From Solirubrobacter ginsenosidimutans (GTDB taxonomy: Bacteria; Actinomycetota; Thermoleophilia; Solirubrobacterales; Solirubrobacteraceae), in the NCBI RefSeq assembly GCF_027587205.1, contig NZ_JAPDOD010000005.1:124001-188000 (forward strand): a stretch of DNA of 64,000 nucleotides, written 5' to 3'. A program made the translations under genes and the position numbers. Shown piece after piece: positions 57,758 through 64,000 of this stretch (positions within the stretch are counted from its first letter, which is position 1; each line of letters opens with the position of its first letter). The notes under the pieces are model-generated. The model was given only the letters and a program-made list of their open reading frames with translations. It was not told where the DNA came from and made no database searches.

Positions 57758-59334
57758 GCCACTACGACGTGATCGTGATCGGTAGCGGCGCCGGGGGCGG
57801 GACGCTCGTTCACCGGCTCGCGCCCTCCGGCAAGCAGGTGCTGCTCCTCGAGCGTGGCGACTGGCTGGCGCGCGAGCCGCAGAACTGGTCGGCGTCGGAT
57901 GTCTTCATCGACAACCGCTACGTCTCCGAGGACACCTGGTACGACGAGGGCGGCAACGCCTTCCAGCCGCAGATCCACTACTTCGTCGGCGGTGCCACGA
58001 AGCTCTATGGCGCCGCGCTGTACCGGCTGCGCGAAGAGGACTTCGGCGAGCTCGCGCACCACGACGGCAGTTCTCCCGCGTGGCCGGTGGGCTATGACGA
58101 GTTCGAGCCCTACTACACGCAGGCCGAGCAGCTCTACCAGGTGCACGGCGCGCGCGGAGAGGACCCGACCGAGCCGCACGCGAGCGCTCCGTACCCACAC
58201 CCGGCCGTCAGCCACGAGCCGCGCATCCAGCAGCTCGCCGACGACCTGCAGGCGGCCGGGCTGCACCCGTTCCACGCCCCCTGCGGCGTGATGCTCGACG
58301 AGGCCGACCCGCCCAATAGCCGCTGCGTGCGGTGCGCGACGTGCGACGGCTTCCCGTGCCTGGTGCACGCGAAGGCGGACGCCGAGGTGCTGGCGGTGCG
58401 CCCGGCGCTGACGCATCCGAACGTGACGCTGCTCACCCGCTCACGGGCGCTGCGGCTGGAGACGAACGCGACCGGGACCGCGGTCACCGGCGTGGTCGTC
58501 GAGCGCGACGGCGAGCAGGAGATGTTCACCGCCGACGTCGTCGTCGTCGCGTGCGGCGCCGCGAACTCGGCGGCGCTGCTGCTGTCCTCGGCGAACGCCG
58601 CGCACCCGCACGGCGTCGCGAACGCGTCCGGCCAACTCGGACGCAACTACATGTTCCACAACAGCCAGGCCGTGCTCGCGCTGTCGAAGGAAGAGAACCC
58701 GACGGTCTTCCAGAAGACGCTCGGGCTCAACGACTTCTACTTCGGCACCGACGACTTCGAGTTCCCGCTGGGGAACATCCAGATGGTGGGCAAGTCCTCC
58801 GCCGACATGTACCGCGGCGAGAAGCCCCTGCAGACCAGGCTGGCGCCGCAGCGGACGCTGGAGAACGTCGCCCGGCACGCGGTCGACTTCTGGCTCTCCA
58901 CCGAGGACCTTCCGCGACCGGACAACCGGGTCACGCTGCGCCACGACGGGAGCCTCCAGCTCGCGTACGAGGCGACCAACCAGGTGCCGAAGGCCCGGCT
59001 GCTCGCCGAGCTCAAGGATCTGCTGAAGCACATCGGCCTCGACGAGCACCATCTGATCCCGCGCCACGCCTATCTCAAGAACGACATCCCCGTCGCCGGC
59101 GTCGCGCACCAGGCCGGGACGTGCCGGTTCGGCTCGGACCCGGCGACATCGGTGCTCAACACCGACTGCCGCGCCCACGAGGTCGACAACCTCTACGTCG
59201 TCGACACGAGCTTCTTCCCGAGCATCGGCGCCGTCAACCCGGCACTGACGGCGATGGCCAACGCGCTGCGCGTCGGCGATCACCTGCTCGCGCGGCTGGG
59301 CGTCACGAGCCACGAGGTCGCCGGTGTCCACTGA
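57754..59334 (+). CDS. GMC-family FAD oxidoreductase
   Basis: 526 residues. The FAD dinucleotide loop is GSGAGGG (10-16), with LLLERGDW (ribose-binding Glu). A four-cysteine cluster CVRCATCDGFPC (near 192-203) is seen in some membrane-linked GMC enzymes. The catalytic pair is His452 in VAHQAGTCRFG and Asn495 in GAVNPALTA. Members oxidise sugars, sugar alcohols or other alcohols and often reduce quinones. Its position before NDH-2 and cydAB suggests electrons enter the quinone pool; that is inferred. Overlaps GH15 (4 bp) and NDH-2 (11 bp). Confidence 0.88.
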   Translation: MSHYDVIVIGSGAGGGTLVHRLAPSGKQVLLLERGDWLAREPQNWSASDVFIDNRYVSEDTWYDEGGNAFQPQIHYFVGGATKLYGAALYRLREEDFGELAHHDGSSPAWPVGYDEFEPYYTQAEQLYQVHGARGEDPTEPHASAPYPHPAVSHEPRIQQLADDLQAAGLHPFHAPCGVMLDEADPPNSRCVRCATCDGFPCLVHAKADAEVLAVRPALTHPNVTLLTRSRALRLETNATGTAVTGVVVERDGEQEMFTADVVVVACGAANSAALLLSSANAAHPHGVANASGQLGRNYMFHNSQAVLALSKEENPTVFQKTLGLNDFYFGTDDFEFPLGNIQMVGKSSADMYRGEKPLQTRLAPQRTLENVARHAVDFWLSTEDLPRPDNRVTLRHDGSLQLAYEATNQVPKARLLAELKDLLKHIGLDEHHLIPRHAYLKNDIPVAGVAHQAGTCRFGSDPATSVLNTDCRAHEVDNLYVVDTSFFPSIGAVNPALTAMANALRVGDHLLARLGVTSHEVAGVH

Positions 59335-60616
59335 GCGCAGACGGGTCGCGATCGTCGGCGGCGGCTTCGGCGGGCTGGCCGCCGCGCAGGCGCTGAGCAA
59401 GGCCGACGTCGACGTCACGCTCGTCGACCGCACCAACCACCACCTGTTCCAGCCCCTGCTCTACCAGCTGGCCTCCGGCATGTTGTCGATGGGCGAATGC
59501 GCGGCACCGATCCGCGGCATGCTGCGCAAGCAGTCCAACGTGCGCGTGTCGATGGCCGAAGTGACCGAGGTCGACGCCGAGCGGCGCGAGCTGACGCTTG
59601 ACCGCGGCGAGAAGGTCGGCTACGACAGCCTGATCGTCGCCTGCGGCGCCGACACGTCCTACTTCGGGCACGAAGAGTGGCAGGAGCCGTCGTTCGCGCT
59701 CAAGACACTGGCGGACGCGGTCGGGCTCCGCGATCAGGTCCTGTCGGCCTTCGAGGAGGCCGAACGGGCGACGGACGACGAGGCGCGCCGGCGCTTCCTG
59801 ACGATCGTCGTGATCGGCGGCGGCCCGACGGGCGTCGAGGTCGCCGGGCAGCTCGCCGTGCTCGCGCGCCACCACCTGAGCCACCAGTTCAGCGGCTTCG
59901 ATCCGAGCGACATCCGCGTCGTCCTGCTCGACGCCGGCGAACGCGTGCTCACCGCCTTCAGCACGAAGCTGTCGGCGAAGGCGGCACGTTCCCTGGCGTC
60001 GCTCAGCGTCGACGTGCGCGAGGGCGCGCGCGCCACCGCGATCGACGCCGCCGGCGTCACCTACGACCATGGCGGCGCCACACAGCGCATCGAGGCGGCC
60101 ACGGTGATCTGGGCGGCCGGGGTGCACGCGGCGCCGTTCGCCGGCGCGCTCGCCGAAGCCACCGGCGCCGAGCACGACCGCGGCGGCCGCCTGCAGGTCC
60201 TGGCCGACTGCACGCTGCCCAGGCACCCGGAGATCTCGGTGATCGGAGATGCCGCATCGCATGCGGGATCCGACGGCAAGCCGCTGCCCGGGCTGGCGAC
60301 GGTGGCGATCCAGCAGGCGCGCCACGTCGCCCGTGCAATCGCCGCCGGGGGCCCCGGGGCGACGGAGCCGTTTCGCTACTTCGACAAAGGGGCGCTGGCC
60401 GTCGTCGGCCGCGGGCGCGCGATCTGCGCCGTTCGTGGCCTCGAGCTGTCGGGGCCGATCGCGTTCGCGACCTATCTCGGCGTGCACCTCTTCTATCTCG
60501 GAGGCGTGCCCGGCCGGCGCGTGGCGGTGATCTCCGCGTGGGCGTCGACCGCGATGGGACGCGAGCAGAGCCGGGTGATCGAACGCGAGCTGCCGCGCCC
60601 GCGCGTCAACGTGTGA
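59324..60616 (+). CDS. ndh: Type II NADH:quinone oxidoreductase (NDH-2)
   Basis: 430 residues from the GTG at 59324. Two Rossmann motifs: GGGFGG (12-17) for FAD and GGGPTG (165-170) for NADH. The FAD-site signatures NHHLFQPLLYQLASGMLS and VIGDAASH are present. The C-terminal ~45 residues (GPIAFATYLGVHLFYLGGVP) form the amphipathic membrane-binding end. It oxidises NADH without pumping protons and passes electrons to quinone, ideal partner of the cytochrome bd genes that follow after 7 bp. Confidence 0.92.
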   Translation: MSTERRRVAIVGGGFGGLAAAQALSKADVDVTLVDRTNHHLFQPLLYQLASGMLSMGECAAPIRGMLRKQSNVRVSMAEVTEVDAERRELTLDRGEKVGYDSLIVACGADTSYFGHEEWQEPSFALKTLADAVGLRDQVLSAFEEAERATDDEARRRFLTIVVIGGGPTGVEVAGQLAVLARHHLSHQFSGFDPSDIRVVLLDAGERVLTAFSTKLSAKAARSLASLSVDVREGARATAIDAAGVTYDHGGATQRIEAATVIWAAGVHAAPFAGALAEATGAEHDRGGRLQVLADCTLPRHPEISVIGDAASHAGSDGKPLPGLATVAIQQARHVARAIAAGGPGATEPFRYFDKGALAVVGRGRAICAVRGLELSGPIAFATYLGVHLFYLGGVPGRRVAVISAWASTAMGREQSRVIERELPRPRVNV

Positions 60617-60623
60617 GCCGGTC

Positions 60624-61994
60624 GTGAACGTCGACCTGGCGCGAGCCCAGTTCGCGCTCACGAGCATCTACCACTTCCTGTTCGTACCGGTGACGATGGG
60701 GCTCTCGTTCCTCGTCGCAGTGATGCAGACCCTGTGGCATCGCTCCGGCGTGGAGGCCTGGCGGCGGCTGACGCGCTTCTTCGGCACGCTGCTGCTGATC
60801 AACGTCGCGGTCGGCGTCGTCACCGGGCTCGTGCAGGAGTTCGAGTTCGGCATGAACTGGTCGGCGTACTCGCGCTACGTCGGCGACGTGTTCGGCGGGC
60901 CGCTGGCGATGGAAGGGCTGGCGGCGTTCTTCCTGGAGTCCACGTTCCTCGGCCTGTGGGTGTTCGGCTGGGACCGGCTCTCGCCGCGCGTGCACCTGTT
61001 CTGCATCTGGATGGTCGCGCTCGGGTCGTCGCTCTCGGCGGCGTTCATCATGGCCGCGAACTCGTGGATGCAGCACCCGGTCGGTTACGCGGCCGGCAAT
61101 CCTCCGCGGTTGGATGACATCGGCGCCGTGTTCGCGAACCCGGTCTTCCTGTGGGGCTACTTCCACGTGCTGCTGGCCGCGCTGGCCACCGGGACGCTCG
61201 TGCTGCTCTCGATCTCCGCGTGGCATCTGCGGCGGGCGGTCGAGGTCGAAGCGTTCCGGCGCAGCGCGGCGCTCGCCATCGCCATCCTCGTGCCGCTCAG
61301 CATCGCGCTGGTGCTGGTCGGCAGCCAGCTCGGGGTGATCGAGACCCGCTATCAGCCGATGAAGATCGCCGCCGCCGAGGCGCAGTGGGAGACCTGCCAA
61401 CCGTGCTCGTTCTCGGCGTTCCAGGTCGGCGGCGGCAAGAACGACGAGGACCCCCAGAAGGTGATCGCGATCCCGCACCTGCTGTCGATCCTGGCCACGC
61501 TGTCCTGGAACGGAGAGGTCGTCGGGCTCAACGAGTTGCAGGCGCAGTACGAGCAGCAGTACGGGCCCGGGAACTACGTCCCGAACGTGTTCGTGCAGTA
61601 CTGGTCGATGCGGGTGATGGCCTATCTGGCGACGGCGATCGTGCTGCTGTCGCTGTGGGGCGCGTGGCTGCTCCACCGGCGCCGTCTGGAGACCGCGAAG
61701 TGGTTCCTGCGCGCGTCCGTGTGGGCTGTGTTCACGCCGTTCATCATGAACACCGCCGGCTGGATGCTGACCGAGAACGGCCGCCAGCCGTGGATCGTCC
61801 AGGGGCTGATGAAGACCGCCGACGGCGTCTCGCCCTCGGTGAGCGCGACCGAGATCTGGATCAGCCTCGCCGTCTTCGCCTCGCTGTACCTCGCGCTCGG
61901 CGTGGCCGACCTCGTCCTGATGCTCCGCTACGGCCGGCGCGGTCTGCCCGAGGCCGAGACCGTGCGCGAGCCGATGCCGGCGCTGACCTACTGA
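60624..61994 (+). CDS. cydA: Cytochrome bd quinol oxidase subunit I
   Basis: 456 residues from the GTG at 60624. Haem ligands His17 (TSIYHFLFVPVTMGL) and His181 (WGYFHVLLAALATG) correspond to E. coli His19 and His186; Glu97 and Glu105 (EGLAAFFLESTFLGLW) match the proton-path acids. The periplasmic Q-loop is of the short type, with GRQPWIVQGLM in the quinol region. It catalyses quinol oxidation with oxygen reduction to water and supports growth at low oxygen. cydB follows after one base. Confidence 0.95.
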   Translation: MNVDLARAQFALTSIYHFLFVPVTMGLSFLVAVMQTLWHRSGVEAWRRLTRFFGTLLLINVAVGVVTGLVQEFEFGMNWSAYSRYVGDVFGGPLAMEGLAAFFLESTFLGLWVFGWDRLSPRVHLFCIWMVALGSSLSAAFIMAANSWMQHPVGYAAGNPPRLDDIGAVFANPVFLWGYFHVLLAALATGTLVLLSISAWHLRRAVEVEAFRRSAALAIAILVPLSIALVLVGSQLGVIETRYQPMKIAAAEAQWETCQPCSFSAFQVGGGKNDEDPQKVIAIPHLLSILATLSWNGEVVGLNELQAQYEQQYGPGNYVPNVFVQYWSMRVMAYLATAIVLLSLWGAWLLHRRRLETAKWFLRASVWAVFTPFIMNTAGWMLTENGRQPWIVQGLMKTADGVSPSVSATEIWISLAVFASLYLALGVADLVLMLRYGRRGLPEAETVREPMPALTY

Positions 61995-61995
61995 G

Positions 61996-62958
61996 ATGTC
62001 GCTCGAGACCTTCTGGTTCGTCGTCGTCGCGTTCTTCTGGACCGGGTTCTTCGTCCTGGAAGGCTTCGACTTCGGCGTCGGCGTGCTGCACACGGTCGTC
62101 GGTCGCGACGAGCGCGGACGTCGCACGGCGCTGGCCGCGATCGGCCCGTTCTGGGACGGCAACGAGGTCTGGCTGATCGTGGCGGGCGCGTCGATGTTCG
62201 CGGCGTTTCCCGCGTGGTACGCGACGCTCTTCTCGGGCCTGTATCTGGCGCTGCTCCTCGTCCTGGTGGCGCTGATCGCGCGCGGGGTCGCGTTCGAGTT
62301 CGGCGAGAAGGTCACGTCGCCGCGCTGGCGGCGGACGTGGACGTGGGCGGCCACCCTCGGCAGCGGCGCGATCCCGCTGCTGCTCGGGATCGGGCTGGGC
62401 GGCATGGTCGCCGGGTTCCCGATCGACGCCGACGGTGAGTTCACGGGCAACTTCGCCGACATCTTCACCGCGTACGGCGTCTGGACCGGGCTGACGCTGC
62501 TCTCGCTGTCCACGCTGCACGGCGCGGCGTTCCTCGCGCTGAAGACCCACGGCGCGGTGCGCGAGCGCTCGCGCGCCGTCGGCGTCCGCGTCTGGCTCGC
62601 GACGCTCGTCGCCTCGGTCGTCTTCGCCGCGTGGTCGCCGGCGGTGCTGAGCGTGCTCGCGGCCGTGGCCGTGCTCGCTGCGGGCGCGCTGCTGCGTGCG
62701 GGCCGCGAGGGCTGGGCGTTCTCCGCGACGGCCGCGGCCATGGCCGCGACGCTCAGCTCGCTGTTCGTCGACCTGTACCCGAACGTGCTGATCTCGAGCA
62801 CCGACGCCGCGTACAACCTCACCGTCTCCGGTGCCGCGTCGGGCTCCTACGCGCTGAAGGTGATGACCGTCGCCGCCGCGGTGTTCGTGCCGCTCGTGCT
62901 GCTCTACCAGGGCTGGACCTACCGCGTGTTCCGCGCGCGCGTCCACGACTCGGCGTAG
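61996..62958 (+). CDS. cydB: Cytochrome bd oxidase subunit II
   Basis: 320 residues with eight spans. The start METFWF-like SLETFWFVVVAFFWTGFFVL and LEGFDFGVGVLHTVVGRDER, then FWDGNEVWLIVAGASMFAAF, are the conserved subunit II N-terminus, and LFSGLYLALLLVLVALIARG with RGVAFEFGEK follows. It supports haem assembly and oxygen access in the CydAB complex. Last gene of the co-directional run; its final 40 bp overlap the 3' end of the convergent cydC-like gene. Confidence 0.94.
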   Translation: MSLETFWFVVVAFFWTGFFVLEGFDFGVGVLHTVVGRDERGRRTALAAIGPFWDGNEVWLIVAGASMFAAFPAWYATLFSGLYLALLLVLVALIARGVAFEFGEKVTSPRWRRTWTWAATLGSGAIPLLLGIGLGGMVAGFPIDADGEFTGNFADIFTAYGVWTGLTLLSLSTLHGAAFLALKTHGAVRERSRAVGVRVWLATLVASVVFAAWSPAVLSVLAAVAVLAAGALLRAGREGWAFSATAAAMAATLSSLFVDLYPNVLISSTDAAYNLTVSGAASGSYALKVMTVAAAVFVPLVLLYQGWTYRVFRARVHDSA

Positions 62959-64000
62959 CGGCCGCCGCGGTCCAGCAGGTCGTCGTGGGTGCCGCGCTCG
63001 GCGACGCGGCCCGCTTCGAGCACGACGATCTCGTCCATCGCCTCGAGGCCGGTGAGCCGGTGCGTGATCAGCAGCGTGCCGTGGCCGCCTTCGAGCGCGT
63101 CGGCGACGACGGCATCGGCGGTCTTCGCGTCCAGGTGCTCACCGGGCTCGTCGAGGATCAGGAGCGGGAACCGGGCGAGGTCGGCGCGCGCGAGCGCGAT
63201 CCGGCGGCGCTGGCCGCCGGAGTACCGGTGCCCGGCGGTGCCGCCCTCGGTCGCGAGGCCGTCCGGGAGGGTGTCCGTCCAGGCGAGCAGCCGGGCGCGG
63301 TCGAGCGCGTCGTGGAGGTCGGCCTCGCTCGCGTCGCGGCGAGCGAGGAGCAGGTTCTCGCGCAGCGTCGTGTCGAACACGTGCGCGTCCTGCGCCACGA
63401 GCCCGACGACCGTGCGGACGGCGTCGCCGTCGAACGCGTGGATCTCCGTGCCGCCGAGCGTCACCGAGCCCTCGTAGTCGAGGAAGCGCAGCAGCACCGC
63501 GGCGAGCGTCGACTTGCCCGCCCCGCTCGGGCCGACGACGGCGACACGCCGGCCGGGCGCGAGGTCGAGGTCGACGCCGTCGAGCACCCACGTGTCGCCG
63601 TAACGGGCCTTCAGTCCGCGGACGCGCAGCACCGGCGCTGGCGGGAGCGGGTGCGGTGTCGCGGGCTCGTGCACCGGGACCGGAGCGTCGAGCACGGCCT
63701 GGACGCGCTCGGCGCTGCGGCGCACCCGGGACAGGTCCGACGTCACCGCGGGAAGGCCGCCGACGAGCTCGAAGGTCGCGAGCGGGACGAGCGCGACGAC
63801 TGCCAGCAGCACCGGGTCGAGGTTTGCATGGATGGCCACGAGGACGGTTCCCCACAACGCCAGGCCGGTCAGGAGCGTCACCAGGGCGCGCCCGCTGCCC
63901 ATGGTGCGCGCGGCCGCGGCGTCGTCGCGGGTCAGCTCGGCGTCGAGGCGCGCGAGCGTGTGCAGACGTCCTGGCAACGCGCCGTTGACGAGCAGCTCCG
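62919..64000 (-). CDS. cydC: CydC-like thiol-reductant ABC exporter subunit (5' end beyond window)
   Basis: At least 360 residues; the frame is open through base 64000, where upstream codons (ELLVNGALPGRLHTLARLDA) continue the protein, so the start lies outside. Seen are the last membrane helices (ALVTLLTGLALWGTVLVAI), then an ABC ATPase: Walker A GPSGAGKST, Q-loop VGLVAQDAHVFD, signature YSGGQRRR and Walker B LLILDEPGEHLD, with the switch His in LITHRL. CydDC exports cysteine/glutathione needed for cytochrome bd maturation, fitting the adjacent cydAB. The Tyr in YSGGQ and the Gly-Glu in the D-loop are slightly unusual. Confidence 0.88.
   Translation of the reverse strand, partial: ELLVNGALPGRLHTLARLDAELTRDDAAAARTMGSGRALVTLLTGLALWGTVLVAIHANLDPVLLAVVALVPLATFELVGGLPAVTSDLSRVRRSAERVQAVLDAPVPVHEPATPHPLPPAPVLRVRGLKARYGDTWVLDGVDLDLAPGRRVAVVGPSGAGKSTLAAVLLRFLDYEGSVTLGGTEIHAFDGDAVRTVVGLVAQDAHVFDTTLRENLLLARRDASEADLHDALDRARLLAWTDTLPDGLATEGGTAGHRYSGGQRRRIALARADLARFPLLILDEPGEHLDAKTADAVVADALEGGHGTLLITHRLTGLEAMDEIVVLEAGRVAERGTHDDLLDRGGRYAESWTRARNTR

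Noticed and set aside
1..64000. tRNA, rRNA, CRISPR arrays, intact insertion sequences or prophage
   Set aside because: No cloverleaf-like, rRNA-like or regularly spaced repeats and no transposase, integrase or phage structural genes were found on reading both strands; the holin-like domain at 40550 is part of a chromosomal fusion gene.

Overview
The window is high-GC, densely packed bacterial chromosomal DNA. The best placement is an actinobacterium of the Solirubrobacterales (class Thermoleophilia). This rests on the G+C-rich codon use and on the gene set: giant LAL-type LuxR regulators, ECF sigma factors of the SigJ/ECF41 type, DUF2254 and LtrA proteins. The clearest marker is a surface protein at 34025 that starts MLRSRLTYANVVATLALF, an N-terminus I associate with that order. 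No rRNA, tRNA, CRISPR array, intact transposase or replication origin was seen.

Layout. 1-8.8 kb holds a broken DHFR-like gene, a secreted trypsin-like protease, an alpha/beta hydrolase divergent from a TetR regulator, a frameshifted GNAT gene, an unrecognised 325-residue protein, an HSL-family esterase, a first giant LAL regulator, and a membrane peptide coupled to an ECF sigma factor with a curtailed C-terminus. 8.86-17.15 kb is a block flanked by two inverted copies of a ~190-bp non-coding repeat with a long hairpin. Inside lie a second LAL regulator, a translationally coupled operon (carbamoyltransferase-like protein without the ornithine-site motifs, membrane protein, two micro-proteins, NmrA-type oxidoreductase) and a divergent LtrA-haem peroxidase pair. 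17.3-20 kb has an unknown protein, a second short ECF sigma factor and an unusual fusion of a LysR DNA-binding domain to an esterase. 20-25.5 kb carries metNIQ and a large secreted M14 carboxypeptidase, followed by its PucR-type neighbour.

26.7-34 kb holds TrmO, a second DHFR-like reductase, a decayed LysR gene, an aldo-keto reductase, and a MocR regulator/DapA-like aldolase/MFS operon divergent from a cupin across a perfect 16-bp palindrome. 34.8-37.4 kb encodes a rifampin phosphotransferase (Rph) preceded by two palindromes that match the rifamycin-associated element of actinomycetes. 37.5-49.2 kb has two small exported or anchored proteins, envelope and transport proteins (GAP/Sap, AI-2E family, holin/phosphatase fusion, LURP-one, DUF2254) and two SulP transporters flanking a gene shredded by frameshifts.

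49.5-63 kb is a long co-directional run: aldose epimerase, DUF1269, PrsW-like protease, PAS-LuxR regulator, MFS, glucose-6-phosphate dehydrogenase, GH15 glycosidase, GMC oxidoreductase, NDH-2, cydA, cydB. Most junctions from MFS to cydB overlap or nearly touch. It reads as a module that hydrolyses an alpha-glucoside, oxidises sugar by two routes and passes electrons to a cytochrome bd oxidase. A convergent cydC-like ABC exporter gene runs off the right edge.
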